A DNA stretch of 64,000 nt from Sphaerotilus montanus (GCF_013410775.1 NZ_JACCFH010000001.1:2728001-2792000), one strand, 5' to 3'; counted from the stretch's first letter, positions 32,946 to 45,919 are shown. Numbers and translations are program-made. The notes: a model not told the origin generated them from the sequence alone.

Positions 32946-35936
32946 ATGAACCATTTGTTTCTCGGGCTCGGGGGAGCCGGTGTCCGGGTCTGGCAGGCGC
33001 TGCAGCAGCGTCTGCAGTCCCGGCTGGAAGGAGCGCCGGCCAGCCGCCGGCCAGCCATCGAGGTGGTTCTGCTGGACACCGATGCCCGCGCGCTGGCCGA
33101 CAGCGCGCCCGGCTGGCGCGTGCTGGGCGTGTGTTCCATGCCGCCTGTGTCCCAGCGTGTCCTGCTGGGCGCCGACACCGAGGCGCTGACGTCCCTGCTG
33201 CAGGCCCGCACCGAGTTGCGCTCCACCGTGGCACCGGACGGCCAGGGCTGGGCCGCCCGCCTGCAGCAGCTCGGCGCCTTCGACGCGCCGCTGTCGCAAG
33301 TCGGCGAGCGCCTGCCGGGCTGGCCGACACGCCGGCTCGGCCGGCTGCTGCTGGCGCTGCACCAGGCGCGCGTGCGCTGCGCCGTCGACGCGGCGGTGCA
33401 GGCCTTGCAGGCGCGCACCGCCGACAAGGCGCTCACCATCCACGTCGTGGCCCACCTGGGCGGGACGACCGGTGCTGCCTTGCTGCTGGACATGCTCGCG
33501 CTGCTGCACCGGCATCCGCCCGCGCCGCGCTGCGTGGTGCAGGTCCACGTCGAGTTGCCCGACCATGACAGCGCCGGCCTGTACCCGGCGCCGCTGGCCG
33601 AGGTCCAGGCCTACGCGGCGCTGCGCGAGTTGCAGGTCGCCGCGCAGTCGGGGCTGTTCGAGCTGTGTTTCCTGGGCGCGATGACCGACGAGCGCGGCCT
33701 GCAGCCCTTCGATGCCGCGGGCCGGGAGCACCGGCTGGCGGACTGGCTGTTCCACCGCATGGCCGAGGCCACGGATCCGCTGGCCTTGCCGGCACCGGCG
33801 CCGGTGCGTGCGCAGGGTGCGGTCCGTGCCGGCGAGTTCGCGGCCTTCGGGCTGGCCGAGCGGGCGGCGGACCGCCATGCCGTGCGCGCCCACCTGAGCC
33901 ACGAGCTGATGCTGCGGCTGCTGGCCCAGCTGCGCTACAACCACTGGCGCGCCGGCCTGGGCTTCGTCACGCATCCGCGGGTGACCGGGCACGAGTCGCT
34001 GGCCGAGCTGATGAACGCCTGGGGCCTGAGCGACGCGCATTTCCAGCTCGCCGTGCCGCTGCCGGAAATCGATGGCGACACGCTGCCGAGCCTGTCGATC
34101 GAGCAGGAATGGCAGATGCTGGAGACCCACTTTGTCGGGCTGATCGCGCTGGTGGCGCCCTCGCGCCGCATCAACGAGCTGCGGCGGCTCTTCGACCAGG
34201 GCCTGTCCGAACGCTTCCGCGGCCAGGGCATCGAGGCCGTGTTCGACCAGCCCGACCACACGCTGCGCCGCCGCGCGGTGGTGGTGCGCCAGCGGGTCGA
34301 GAACAGCCTCTGGGACGACTGGCGCCAGGGCCGCCGCGCGCTGCACGAGTGCGGGCAGCTGCTGGCGGCCGTGCTGGCCGATCTGGCCGACCGGATCGAG
34401 CCGCTGCGCCAGGAGCAGCACGGGCTGGAGACCCAGGCCACCGTGCTGAACCGCCAGCTCGACGCGCTGGAGCAGGCCGCGAGCGGCCCGCTGCAGGCGC
34501 TCGGGCTGCTGCGCGGCGTGCGCGAGCGCGACCTGTCCGAGGCGACCGCACTGCTGCGCGAATACGCACTGGCCCGCACCCGCTCCAGCGCGATCACGCT
34601 GAGCCTGCGCTTGCTGGCCGAGGTGCAGTCGCAGCTGACCACGCTGCAGGGCATGGTCGACGGTGGCGAGATGGCCGTGGCGACGCTGGCCGAGGAAACC
34701 GACGTCGCCGCCACCGCGACACTGCCGCCGCTCAACGCGGCCGACGCGGACGGCCGGCTCGATACCCGCGAACTGCTGGCCCACTGGCGCACCCAGCTCG
34801 TCACGCGCGAGTCCGTGCAGCGCGAGCACCTGCGCGTGCTGCGGGCCGGTCTGTTCGCGCAACTGGGCGAACAGGCCAATTTCCGCATCTTCGCGCAGCG
34901 CATCGGCGAGCAGGAGACCTGCGACGCGTTGCTGGCGGCCTGCGCGAAGCGGCTGCCGCCGGTCGCCCTGCAGCCGGTGGTGTCGGCGGCCTGGGATGCC
35001 TGGGTGATGCGACTGCATGGCGAATCGGATGCCGCGGCGCGCGACCTCGCCACGCTGCAGACCCGCGCCAGCATCGGGCTGGCCTGGCTGCCGGCGGTGG
35101 CTGCAGGCCGTGTGGCGCAGGGCGAACTGCTGCGTGTGCCGGCACCGCCGAGGCCGGATCCGGTGGAGGAGCCCGATGGGGAGGAGGCGGTGGCCGAGGC
35201 GACCGGATCCGCCCCGGACGATCCGGAGACCGATGGCGAGCAGACCGTGGTCCTGCGCCCGGTGACCCGCGTGGTGCCAGCGCTGCCAGGCGTGGCGGAG
35301 CTGATCCACCGCATCAACCGCCTGCAGCCGCTGGTGCAGGAGCTGCCGGAGGGCCAGGGCGAACTGGTGCTGTTGCGCATGGTGCGGGGCCTGCCCCTGC
35401 AGGCGCTGCCGCGGGTGCAGGAGCTGCACCTGCGCCACGAAGCCCACCGGCTGCAGGCCGGCCGCGCCGCACTCTGGCTGCAACTGGATGACGAGGCTGC
35501 CTTGCCCGAACTGCTGGCCGCCGACGTACAGGCGCAGAAGGCCCGCGCCCGTACCGTGGTGCTGCTGGCCGAGGCCTTTGGCCTGTTGCGCGAGGACATC
35601 GACCCCGTCAGCGCCGAGCCGGTGCTGCTGCATGTCCGCCTGGACGAGGACGGCTTCGAGCTGGACCGCCTGTGTCTGGGCCGCGGGCCGCTCGACGCGG
35701 TGGAGCAGGCGCGCGAGCGGGTGCTCCACGGTCTGCATGACGAGGTGACCGTGAGATTGCAGGCGCGCGACATGCAGCAGCCCGCAGTCCAGACCGCATT
35801 GCGCGACGCCATGCGCCAGCGCATCGATCTGCTGCGCAACCAGGCGCCGCCCGAACAGCGCGACACCGTCAGTCGCGAATGGAACGAGGCGGCCCGTGCC
35901 GCCATGAAACTGGCCAGACAGGAATCCGTGCAATGA
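32946..35936 (+). CDS. Tubulin-like protein (Tubulin_2/PF13809-type) of unknown role
   Basis: A 996-aa protein. The N-terminus NHLFLGLGGAGVRVWQAL places a Gly-rich nucleotide loop at residues 7-12. VVLLDTDARAL follows at 40-50, and HVVAHLGGTTGAALLLDML (168-183) corresponds to the tubulin/FtsZ signature loop, here GGTTGA. These features and the length fit the bacterial 'tubulin-like' family. The middle holds helical, coiled-coil-prone segments (around residue 500). An acidic linker (EEPDGEEAVAEATGSAPDD, near 740-770) precedes a C-terminal domain. The start at 32946 puts the loop at the N-terminus; an in-frame start at 32877 is possible. AAGG lies 12 nt upstream. The stop overlaps the next gene (ATGA). 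Confidence 0.75.
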   Translation: MNHLFLGLGGAGVRVWQALQQRLQSRLEGAPASRRPAIEVVLLDTDARALADSAPGWRVLGVCSMPPVSQRVLLGADTEALTSLLQARTELRSTVAPDGQGWAARLQQLGAFDAPLSQVGERLPGWPTRRLGRLLLALHQARVRCAVDAAVQALQARTADKALTIHVVAHLGGTTGAALLLDMLALLHRHPPAPRCVVQVHVELPDHDSAGLYPAPLAEVQAYAALRELQVAAQSGLFELCFLGAMTDERGLQPFDAAGREHRLADWLFHRMAEATDPLALPAPAPVRAQGAVRAGEFAAFGLAERAADRHAVRAHLSHELMLRLLAQLRYNHWRAGLGFVTHPRVTGHESLAELMNAWGLSDAHFQLAVPLPEIDGDTLPSLSIEQEWQMLETHFVGLIALVAPSRRINELRRLFDQGLSERFRGQGIEAVFDQPDHTLRRRAVVVRQRVENSLWDDWRQGRRALHECGQLLAAVLADLADRIEPLRQEQHGLETQATVLNRQLDALEQAASGPLQALGLLRGVRERDLSEATALLREYALARTRSSAITLSLRLLAEVQSQLTTLQGMVDGGEMAVATLAEETDVAATATLPPLNAADADGRLDTRELLAHWRTQLVTRESVQREHLRVLRAGLFAQLGEQANFRIFAQRIGEQETCDALLAACAKRLPPVALQPVVSAAWDAWVMRLHGESDAAARDLATLQTRASIGLAWLPAVAAGRVAQGELLRVPAPPRPDPVEEPDGEEAVAEATGSAPDDPETDGEQTVVLRPVTRVVPALPGVAELIHRINRLQPLVQELPEGQGELVLLRMVRGLPLQALPRVQELHLRHEAHRLQAGRAALWLQLDDEAALPELLAADVQAQKARARTVVLLAEAFGLLREDIDPVSAEPVLLHVRLDEDGFELDRLCLGRGPLDAVEQARERVLHGLHDEVTVRLQARDMQQPAVQTALRDAMRQRIDLLRNQAPPEQRDTVSREWNEAARAAMKLARQESVQ

Positions 35937-37579
35937 GTCGAGGTGTGTGTACCAATCTGCCCGCCGCCTGTAGCCAGGCAGCGGCCCGGGCCGTGCTGCC
36001 CTGTCCCGACCAGGACACCCGCTGCCCCACCTGTGGCGCGGCCCTGCTGCCGATCGGCGATGGCACCGGGGCCGGCAAGGGCGCGGGCGCCGCGCGCTGG
36101 GCGGCTTCGTCGCTGGCTGTGGCGCTGGCGCTGGGGGCTGGCTGGAACTGGTGGCCCCACAGCACGCCGGAGGCGGAGCAGTCCGTGGGCGCCGCAGCGG
36201 GGATGTCGCCGGCCGCGCTGGCGGTGGCACAGGCCGCCTCGGCGCTCGAATCCGAACCGCCCGGGGTCGGCACGCCCAACGTCTTCGCGCTGCACGGCAT
36301 GGACGTCCTCGGCCCGGTGCTGAGCGGCGAGCTGATGGAGACGTTCCTGACGCAGGAGGGCCACGTGGAAGTCCACCGCAGCCCGCCGGATCCGCGTGGC
36401 GCCGTGCTGGTTTCCGCCCGGCGTCCTGGCGGTCTGCGCCAGGACATCCGGCTCGCGTTCGACGGTGGTTCTGCTGCGCCGAACGACGCCAGCCTGCGCC
36501 GTGTCTCGTCCACCTCGGGCGCGGACCTGAAAGACAACCAGGTGCTGGTCGGCATGGACGCCCTCGCGGTGATCGTGCACCCGGGCAATCCCATGGACCG
36601 CGTCAGTCTCGCGCAGTTGCGCGAGCTGCTCTCGGGCCGGGTGGTCGATGGCACCCGCCTGGGCGGCCCCGCCGGTCCGGTCCGGGTGAACGTGCGCAAC
36701 GAGGCGTCCGACAGCTGGAATCTGGTGTGGCACCAGGTGCTCGGGGATGCGAGCGCTGGTGCGGATCTGCAGCGCCATGCCTCCGACGCGGCCCTGGTCG
36801 CCGCCGTCGGCGCCGACGAGCATGCGCTGGGACTGGTGCCGCTGTCGGCCGTCGGCGCGGCCAAGGTGCTGGCGGTGGTCGACTCGATCGGCTCGGTCTG
36901 GCAACCCACGCCGGAGTCGGTCGCGACCGAGCGCTATCCGCTGACGCACCGGCTGGTGATGCAGATGCCGGTCGCGTCGTCGCCGGTGGCGCTGCGCTAT
37001 GCCCAGTTCCTGGCCGGTCCGGTCGCGCAGACGAAGCTGCGCAGCAGCGGGCTGGCCAGCGCGTTGCCGGTGCTGGTCGATCAGACGAACGCCGGTCCGC
37101 TGACGGCGGGTGCGGCCGTGAAGCTGCCCAAGGACTACGTCGCGCTGACCCGCGGCGCGCAGCTGATGACCGGGCGCATCGGGTTTGCCGCCGAATCGGC
37201 CGACCTCGACGCGGTGGCCCATGTCGATGTCGATCGCCTGGCGCGCCAGCTCAAGGAGCAGACCGCGGGCAAGCCGGTCTCGGTGGTGGTGGTGGGTGTG
37301 GCCAACGATCCGGGTGGTTTCTGCGCCAACCGGGCGCTGTCGGACAGGCGTGCCGCCAGCGTGGCCGATGCGCTGACGGCGCAGGGCGTGCAGGTCCGCG
37401 TCGTGCGTGGTGTCGGCCGCTTCGCGCCGGCGCCCGCGACCGGTGCGGATGATGTGGCCCGTGACCGCCGGGTCGAGGTCTGGGTGTCCGATGCGGCGGT
37501 GCGCCAGCCTGCGCCGTTCAAGTGCATTTCGGGCACCGGGCAGGTCGCCATGGTCGGCGGAGCCGCTTCGGCGCCCTGA
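35933..37579 (+). CDS. Zinc-ribbon / transmembrane / PBP-like / OmpA-domain protein
   Basis: A 548-aa protein coupled to the tubulin-like gene by a 4-nt overlap. Residues 6-34 are Cys-rich (C6, C13, C24, C31, C34, with CPTC), like a zinc ribbon. A single hydrophobic span follows at 57-74. Residues about 105-375 look like a PstS-type periplasmic binding domain (VFALHGMDVLGPVLSGELMETFL, ALAVIVHPGNPMDRVSLAQLRELLSG). Residues about 415-530 are OmpA-like (FAAESADLDAVAHVDVDRLARQL ... RDRRVEVWV), which usually binds peptidoglycan. The predicted topology is N-in, C-periplasmic, so it could connect a cytoplasmic polymer to the wall; this is inference. Confidence 0.72.
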   Translation: MSRGVCTNLPAACSQAAARAVLPCPDQDTRCPTCGAALLPIGDGTGAGKGAGAARWAASSLAVALALGAGWNWWPHSTPEAEQSVGAAAGMSPAALAVAQAASALESEPPGVGTPNVFALHGMDVLGPVLSGELMETFLTQEGHVEVHRSPPDPRGAVLVSARRPGGLRQDIRLAFDGGSAAPNDASLRRVSSTSGADLKDNQVLVGMDALAVIVHPGNPMDRVSLAQLRELLSGRVVDGTRLGGPAGPVRVNVRNEASDSWNLVWHQVLGDASAGADLQRHASDAALVAAVGADEHALGLVPLSAVGAAKVLAVVDSIGSVWQPTPESVATERYPLTHRLVMQMPVASSPVALRYAQFLAGPVAQTKLRSSGLASALPVLVDQTNAGPLTAGAAVKLPKDYVALTRGAQLMTGRIGFAAESADLDAVAHVDVDRLARQLKEQTAGKPVSVVVVGVANDPGGFCANRALSDRRAASVADALTAQGVQVRVVRGVGRFAPAPATGADDVARDRRVEVWVSDAAVRQPAPFKCISGTGQVAMVGGAASAP

Positions 37580-37632
37580 GGGGTTGATGTAACCGGGGGG
37601 TGTCCGGCGCCGGACTTTCTACAATCGGTGCC

Positions 37633-38406
37633 GTGAATACCTCCCTTCCCATCCTCAACATCTCCACCTACAAGTTCGTCACGCTGGCCGATCCCGAGGC
37701 CTTGCGGGCCCAGTTGCAGGGCAACGCCGCGGCGAACCACCTCAAGGGCACCATCCTGCTGGCCGAGGAGGGCATCAACCTCTTCCTGGCGGGGCCCGCC
37801 GAGGGCGTGCGTGCCTTCGTCGACTACCTGCGGGCCGATGCGCGCTTCGCCGATCTGGCGCCCAAGGAAAGCTGGAGCGCGGCGACGCCGTTCCTGCGCC
37901 TGAAGGTCAAGGTCAAGCGCGAGATCATCCGCATGAACCACCCGAGCATCCGCCCCGAGGCGGGCCGTGCGCCGAGCGTGGCGCCGGCGGTGCTGGCGCG
38001 CTGGCTGGCGCAGGGACAGGACGACGAGGGGCGCCCGGTCGTCACGCTCGACACGCGCAATGCCTTCGAGATCGACCACGGCACCTTCGCCGGCGCGATC
38101 GACTGGCGCATCACGAAGTTCAGCGAGTTCCCGCAGGCCGTGCTGGACCACCGCGACGACCTGACCGGCAAGACCATCGTGAGCTTCTGCACCGGCGGCA
38201 TCCGCTGCGAGAAGGCGGCGATCTACCTGCAGGACATCGGCCTCGACCACGTCTACCAGCTCGAAGGCGGCATCCTGAAGTACTTCGAGGAAACCGACGG
38301 CGCGCCCGGCTGGCAGGGCGGCTGCTTCGTCTTCGACGAGCGCGAGGCGCTCGGCGCGCAACTCACCCCGCTGCGGGCGGATGCAGCGACTCCATCGGCT
38401 CGTTGA
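37633..38406 (+). CDS. trhO: tRNA uridine(34) hydroxylase TrhO (rhodanese-domain, YceA-like)
   Basis: A 257-aa protein with a ferredoxin-like N-terminal domain ([32 protein letters not shown]) and a rhodanese domain with the active-site loop [11 protein letters not shown]. TrhO makes 5-hydroxyuridine at tRNA position 34. A GTG at 37633 ([10 protein letters not shown]) is taken as the start because homology begins there; an in-frame GTG at 37600 is an alternative. The 3' end overlaps the convergent DUF599 gene by 44 bp. Confidence 0.88.
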   Translation: MNTSLPILNISTYKFVTLADPEALRAQLQGNAAANHLKGTILLAEEGINLFLAGPAEGVRAFVDYLRADARFADLAPKESWSAATPFLRLKVKVKREIIRMNHPSIRPEAGRAPSVAPAVLARWLAQGQDDEGRPVVTLDTRNAFEIDHGTFAGAIDWRITKFSEFPQAVLDHRDDLTGKTIVSFCTGGIRCEKAAIYLQDIGLDHVYQLEGGILKYFEETDGAPGWQGGCFVFDEREALGAQLTPLRADAATPSAR

Positions 38407-39109
38407 GCTGCGCCAGCACGTCGGAGTGGAACTCGCGCCGGTAGAGCACCGCAATCACCAGCGCCGTGCCGACCACGAAGGCCAGCGGTGACAGGAACCA
38501 CAGCACCGCCGCGAAGCTCAGGTAGACCGCCCGCAGCCCGTCGTTGAAGGTCTCGGCGGCCAGGCCGAGCACCCGCCCGGCCCGGTTGGCGTGGCGGCGG
38601 CGCAGCGTGGCATCGGCCGCGGCCTCGAAATCCTTCGACGACGGGGTGGCGCCGATCAGCAGCGCACCGAAGCTGTACTGCCGCATCGACCACGTGAAGC
38701 GGAAGAACGCATGCACGAAGATGCCGGTCAGCACCAGCAGCTTCAGGTCGAGCACCAGCGTGGTCGTCGGGGTGGTGAAGGGCAGGTCGTGCACCATCTC
38801 GGCGGTCTTGTCCCCGGCACCGATCGCCGCGATCAGGCCGCCGATGATGAAGATCGTCGTCGAGGCGAAGAAGCTCGGGCTGGAGGCCATGCTCTGCGAG
38901 ACGGCGGCGTCCACGATCCGGTTGTCGCGGAAGGTGGCCTCGTGCATCCAGTCCAGGCGCAGGCGGTTGGTGGCGGCCAGCACCGACGGCCGGTGCTGCG
39001 CCCGCGTCTTGGCGAAGCGGACGTAGCCGATCCAGCCGGTGAAGAACGTCAGCAGCGCCAGCCAGTCGGCCAGCGGCAATACCCGGATCACGCGCATCAG
39101 GAAGTCCAT
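38363..39109 (-). CDS. DUF599-family membrane protein
   Basis: A 248-aa protein with four to five hydrophobic spans ([84 protein letters not shown]) and the conserved NRxxD-type and [12 protein letters not shown] stretches of DUF599. The function is unknown. The start at 39109 is chosen because the membrane protein begins [11 protein letters not shown]; the open frame continues upstream inside the pirin gene by chance. Confidence 0.8.
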   Translation of the reverse strand: MDFLMRVIRVLPLADWLALLTFFTGWIGYVRFAKTRAQHRPSVLAATNRLRLDWMHEATFRDNRIVDAAVSQSMASSPSFFASTTIFIIGGLIAAIGAGDKTAEMVHDLPFTTPTTTLVLDLKLLVLTGIFVHAFFRFTWSMRQYSFGALLIGATPSSKDFEAAADATLRRRHANRAGRVLGLAAETFNDGLRAVYLSFAAVLWFLSPLAFVVGTALVIAVLYRREFHSDVLAQLNEPMESLHPPAAG

Positions 39110-39144
39110 GGCGGGACTGTAGCGCGGCCGGGCGATCCGGCGGA

Positions 39145-39855
<711 letters not shown>

Positions 39856-39972
39856 GGTGGGGCCTTTGGTCGAGGTGTCCATGATGCGCGCCCGGGGTTC
39901 GGTCAGGGCGGCGGCGGCGTGATGGCATCATTCAAAAGACTTGAACCCGAGCGCCTGTGCGCCCCGCCGCCG

Positions 39973-40941
39973 ATGACCGACCGCCGCCACGCCCTGACCC
40001 CCGAAGCGCTGGAGATGATGGACACCATCGCCCGCACCGGCAGTTTCGCCGCCGCCGCGCGCGAGCTGGGCAAGGTGCCTTCGGCGCTGACCTACAGCGT
40101 GCGGCAGCTGGAGGAATCGCTCGACGTGCTGCTGTTCGACCGCAGCTCGCGCCAGGCGCAGCCCACCGCGGCCGGCACCGAGCTGCTGCACGAAGGCCGC
40201 CGCCTGCTCGCGCAGATGGACGCCGTGGCCAACCGCGTGCAGCGCGTGGCCACCGGCTGGGAGACGACGCTGGCGATCGCGGTGGACAACATCGTGGCGC
40301 CGCGGGCGATCTTCGACCTGATCGAGGCCTTCTACGCGCTGCGCTGCACCGAGTCGCCCGACGCCGGCCCGCTGCCGACGCGGCTGAAGCTGCGCAACGA
40401 GGTGATGGCCGGCACGGTCGAGGCGCTCACCACCGGGCAGGTCGATCTGGCCATCGGGCTGGCCGGATCGCCCAGCCTGCCGCAGGGGCTGGAGTGCGCG
40501 CCGCTGGGCACGCTGGAGATGCTGCTGGCGGTGGCACCGCACCACCCGCTGGCGCCGCTGCCCGAGCCGCTGTCGATGCAGACCGTGGCGCAGCACCGCA
40601 TCATCGCGATGGCCGACACCGCACAGCGCATGGACCGCCACACCTTCGGCATCCAGCCGGGGCAGGACGTGCTGACCGTGCCCTCGCTGGTGGCCAAGCT
40701 GGAGGCGCAGATCCGCGGCCTGGGCTGCGGCCGGCTGCCCGAGCCGCTGCTGCGCGCGCATGTCGCCGCCGGGCGGCTGGTGGTCAAGCGCACCGAGGGG
40801 ATGACCTCGACCGTCGATCTGCAGTATGCGTGGCGGGCCGGGCCGGGCATGGGCCGGGCGCTGGCCTGGTGGCTGCAGCAACTGGAGAGCCCCGTCACCC
40901 GCCAGGCGCTGCTGGAGCAGCACGCTGGCCTGATCTTGTGA
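39973..40941 (+). CDS. LysR-family transcriptional regulator
   Basis: A 322-aa protein with a winged HTH at residues 9-65 ([42 protein letters not shown]) and a LysR effector-binding domain after it. The divergent pirin gene 117 bp away is the natural candidate target. An in-frame ATG at 39922 would add 17 residues; 39973 is preferred because it lies closest to the HTH. Its TGA overlaps the GTG start of gluQ. Confidence 0.88.
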   Translation: MTDRRHALTPEALEMMDTIARTGSFAAAARELGKVPSALTYSVRQLEESLDVLLFDRSSRQAQPTAAGTELLHEGRRLLAQMDAVANRVQRVATGWETTLAIAVDNIVAPRAIFDLIEAFYALRCTESPDAGPLPTRLKLRNEVMAGTVEALTTGQVDLAIGLAGSPSLPQGLECAPLGTLEMLLAVAPHHPLAPLPEPLSMQTVAQHRIIAMADTAQRMDRHTFGIQPGQDVLTVPSLVAKLEAQIRGLGCGRLPEPLLRAHVAAGRLVVKRTEGMTSTVDLQYAWRAGPGMGRALAWWLQQLESPVTRQALLEQHAGLIL

Positions 40942-41861
40942 GCGCCGCGCCCGCAGCGGGCGGCGGCTATGTCGGCCGCTTCGCTCCGTCGCCGACCGGG
41001 CCGCTGCACGCTGGCTCGATGGTCGCCGCGCTGGCCTCGTGGCTCGATGCGCGGGCGCACGGCGGGCGCTGGCTGGTGCGCATCGAGGATGTGGACACGC
41101 CGCGCTGCATCCCCGGCGCGGACCTGGAGATCCTGCGGCAGCTCGCCGCCTGCGGGCTGCACCCGGATGCGCCGCCGGTCTGGCAGTCGCGCCGCGGCGA
41201 TCTGTATGCCCGCGCGCTGGACACGCTGCACGCGGCCGGGCTGGCCTACGGCTGCCGCTGCACGCGCCGCGAGATCGCGCTGGCGCTGGCCGCTGCGGGG
41301 CACGACCGCAGCCGCCACGGTGAACTGGTCTACCCCGGCACCTGCCGCCCCGGCGGCGCGCAGCCGGTCCCGTGGGCCGAGGCGCGTGCCGTGCGGCTGC
41401 TGACCGTGCAGCCGGATGGGGCCGACGTCTGCATCGACTGGACCGACGACCGGCTCGGCCCGCAGCACCAGAACGTCACCCGCGAGGTCGGCGACTTCGT
41501 GCTGCGCCGCGCGGACGGGCTGTGGGCCTACCAGCTCGCGGTGGTGGTCGACGACGCGGCGCAGGGCATCACCCACGTCGTGCGCGGCGAGGATCTGGCC
41601 GACAACACGCCCCGACAACTCTGGCTGCAGCGCTGCCTGGGCCTGCCGACCCCGCGTTACCGCCACACGCCGCTGGTGCTGGACGCACACGGCGAGAAGC
41701 TCTCCAAGCAGACGGGCGCGGCGGCGATCGACCCGGCGCGACCCCTGGCGGTGCTGCGGGCCGCTGCGCAGGCGCTGGACTTGGTGGTACCCGCCGGTGA
41801 TGACGTGGATCAATTCCTGCGCGCAGCGGTTCCGCGCTGGACCATTCGATGTCAAGTGTGA
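40938..41861 (+). CDS. gluQ: Glutamyl-Q tRNA(Asp) synthetase
   Basis: A 307-aa class I synthetase-like enzyme that glutamylates queuosine at position 34 of tRNA-Asp. It has the HIGH-equivalent [14 protein letters not shown], the zinc-site cysteines in [10 protein letters not shown] and YPGTCR, and the KMSKS-equivalent [10 protein letters not shown]. It lacks the anticodon-binding domain, as expected for GluQRS. The start is the GTG at 40938, which overlaps the LysR stop (GTGA); homology begins a few residues later at YVGRFAPS. Confidence 0.9.
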   Translation: MSAAPAAGGGYVGRFAPSPTGPLHAGSMVAALASWLDARAHGGRWLVRIEDVDTPRCIPGADLEILRQLAACGLHPDAPPVWQSRRGDLYARALDTLHAAGLAYGCRCTRREIALALAAAGHDRSRHGELVYPGTCRPGGAQPVPWAEARAVRLLTVQPDGADVCIDWTDDRLGPQHQNVTREVGDFVLRRADGLWAYQLAVVVDDAAQGITHVVRGEDLADNTPRQLWLQRCLGLPTPRYRHTPLVLDAHGEKLSKQTGAAAIDPARPLAVLRAAAQALDLVVPAGDDVDQFLRAAVPRWTIRCQV

Positions 41862-41941
41862 CAACGAATGGGCGCGGGCCGGAACTGGTGGCATGATCGC
41901 GCCCGCTTTTGTTGTTCTCCCACCCTTGCAAAGGTTTCCAC

Positions 41942-42298
41942 ATGATTTCTACCCCCTCGGGTCTGCAGTACGAAGACACGGTCGTCGGTACCGGTGATAC
42001 CGCCGTCGCCGGCCGCCAGGTCAGCGTCCACTACACCGGCTGGCTGCACGACACCACCGCGCCGGATGGCCGCGGCCGCAAGTTCGACTCCAGCAAGGAC
42101 CGCGGCCAGCCGTTCCGCTTCGCGCTCGGCGCGGGCATGGTCATCGGCGGCTGGGACGAAGGCGTGCAGGGCATGCAGGTCGGCGGCACCCGCGTGCTGC
42201 TGATCCCGCCGAACCTGGGCTATGGCGCGCGTGGTGCGGGTGGCGTGATTCCGCCGAACGCGACGCTGGTGTTCGAGGTGGATTTCCTCGGGTACTGA
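41942..42298 (+). CDS. FKBP-type peptidyl-prolyl cis-trans isomerase
   Basis: A 118-aa single-domain FKBP: VSVHYTGWLHD, KFDSSKDRGQPFRFALGAGMVIGGWDEGVQGM and GYGARGAGGVIPPNATLVFEVDFL include the usual active-site aromatic residues. No signal peptide, so cytoplasmic. The ATG at 41942 follows an AAAGG ribosome-binding site. Followed by a probable terminator at 42320. Confidence 0.92.
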   Translation: MISTPSGLQYEDTVVGTGDTAVAGRQVSVHYTGWLHDTTAPDGRGRKFDSSKDRGQPFRFALGAGMVIGGWDEGVQGMQVGGTRVLLIPPNLGYGARGAGGVIPPNATLVFEVDFLGY

Positions 42299-42319
42299 GC
42301 CTCCCGGCTGAATGGCAAA

Positions 42320-42341
42320 GACGCCCCTGCAGTGGGGCGTC
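42320..42341 (+). terminator. Probable rho-independent terminator after the FKBP gene
   Basis: GACGCCCC (42320-42327) pairs with GGGGCGTC (42334-42341) around a 6-nt loop. A short T-containing stretch (GGCGTTTCT) follows 3-8 nt later. It lies 22 bp after the FKBP stop. The weak T run lowers confidence. Confidence 0.5.
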
Positions 42342-42460
42342 GGCGTTTCTGGCGCCGCTCCGTGTGCATTGCGAGTACTCAATCGCCACCGCTGCAGACG
42401 CCCCTACCGTGGAAGGGCCATTCGGGCGGTCGCCCGGAGGCCTACTCCGAGGAGATCGAC

Positions 42461-42889
42461 ATGAGGGTGACGTTGCCGCGGTGCGTGGTTCTGACGGGGG
42501 TCTGGCTGGTGTCGTCGCTGGCGGTGGCGCAGGGGCGGTTCGACCTGGGCAAGCGGGTGTACGACAACAGCTGTGCGAGTTGCCATGGCGTGGCGGCCAA
42601 GGGGGATGGCCCGCTGACCCGCTACCTCGTCAAGCCGTCACCGGACCTGACCCTGCTGGCGCGCCACAACGGCGAGGTGTTCCCGCGGGACCGCGTCGCG
42701 GAGGTGATCGACGGCCGCACCTCCACCGAGATCGGTCCGCATGGTTCGCGCGAGATGCCGATCTGGGGCGATGTCTTCCGCAAGGACGCCGGGACCGCTG
42801 GTGTCCGTGGTGCACGCCAGGTCGAGCGGCATGCACAGCAGCGCGTGCAGGCACTGGTCGACTATCTGGCCCGTCTCCAGGAAAAGTAG
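42461..42889 (+). CDS. Exported c-type cytochrome
   Basis: A 142-aa protein with a signal peptide (LPRCVVLTGVWLVSSLAVAQG) and a single haem c attachment motif CASCH. A later Met in REMPIWGD is the likely sixth haem ligand. Periplasmic electron carrier of unspecified partner. The ATG at 42461 follows GAGGAGA; the in-frame region upstream lacks a signal and is rejected. Confidence 0.88.
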   Translation: MRVTLPRCVVLTGVWLVSSLAVAQGRFDLGKRVYDNSCASCHGVAAKGDGPLTRYLVKPSPDLTLLARHNGEVFPRDRVAEVIDGRTSTEIGPHGSREMPIWGDVFRKDAGTAGVRGARQVERHAQQRVQALVDYLARLQEK

Positions 42890-42934
42890 GGCCGAGGCCG
42901 GCAGGCGCACGGCGCGACCAGTCATTGCGCCCAT

Positions 42935-42964
42935 GAAAAAAGCCCGCTGTGGTGCAGCGGGCTT
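42935..42964 (-). terminator. Rho-independent terminator downstream of tRNA-Ser
   Basis: AAGCCCGCTG (42940-42949) pairs with CAGCGGGCTT (42955-42964) around a 5-nt loop. On the minus strand the hairpin is followed by a run of U (the AAAAA at 42936-42940 read in reverse). It lies 11 nt beyond the tRNA 3' end, so it terminates the tRNA/serS-direction transcript and may also serve the cytochrome gene from the other side. Confidence 0.75.
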
Positions 42965-42975
42965 GTTCCATTCAT

Positions 42976-43063
42976 TGGCGGAAGGGGAGGGATTCGAACC
43001 CTCGGTACGTTTCCGTACGCTTGATTTCGAGTCAAGTACAATCGACCACTCTGCCACCCTTCC
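42976..43063 (-). tRNA. tRNA-Ser (anticodon CGA)
   Basis: On the minus strand the acceptor arm GGAAGGG (5' end at 43063) pairs with CCCTTCC, followed by G and an encoded CCA. The anticodon stem TTGA/TCAA encloses the 7-nt loop CTCGAAA, giving anticodon CGA (plus-strand 43027-43029), which reads UCG codons. The long variable arm CGTACGGAAACGTACC-like region identifies a class II serine tRNA. The T arm has GGTTCGAATCC. Lies directly downstream of serS. Confidence 0.93.
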
Positions 43064-43125
43064 TGAAAGTGGCTTGCCTGGGTCAATTCAGGCAAGACCG
43101 CAAGTATAGCGAACTTTTCGCCAGT

Positions 43126-45466
<2,341 letters not shown>

Positions 45467-45467
<1 letters not shown>

Positions 45468-45919
45468 CACAGCACTCCGATCAGTTGCACTTCGAAGGTC
45501 AGCGGCTGGCCGGCCAGCGGGTGGTTGAAGTCGAATACCGCCCAGTCCTCTTCGGCCGGACCGAGTTCGCGCAGCACGCCGGCGAACGAGCCCCGGCCGT
45601 CCGGCGTCGGGAACTGCACGACGTCGCCGACGCTGTACTGCTCGTGCGGGTCGCCCATCTCGCGCAGGATGGCGAGCTTGAGCTTCTGGACCATGTCGGG
45701 GCTGCGGGGCCCGAAGGCTTCGCCAGGTTCGAGCGCGATGGTCGTGCGCGTGCCTTCTTCCAGGCCGAGCAGGCGCGACTCGATGGCGGGTGCGAGTTCG
45801 CCAGCGCCGAGCGAGAGCGTCGCGGGCTTGTCGTTGAAGGTGTTGACGATGTCGCCGCCGTCGGGGCCGGCGAGGCGGTAATGCAGGGTCAGGAATGAAC
45901 CCGGTTGGACCTGAGGCAC
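45467..45919 (-). CDS. fkpB: FKBP-type peptidyl-prolyl isomerase (SlpA/FkpB-like)
   Basis: A 150-aa protein of the SlyD/SlpA FKBP branch with an insert-in-flap domain: [54 protein letters not shown]. The HPLAG motif is typical. Immediately upstream of and overlapping ispH. Cytoplasmic chaperone/isomerase role is inferred from the family. Confidence 0.9.

Noticed and set aside
32943-36230. A 1095-codon open frame antisense to the tubulin-like gene, and a second of equal length at 33935-37222
   Set aside because: Both are Arg/Gln/Ala/Ser-rich antisense artefacts of high-GC codon usage, with no family resemblance; the plus-strand frame has recognisable loops and coupling.
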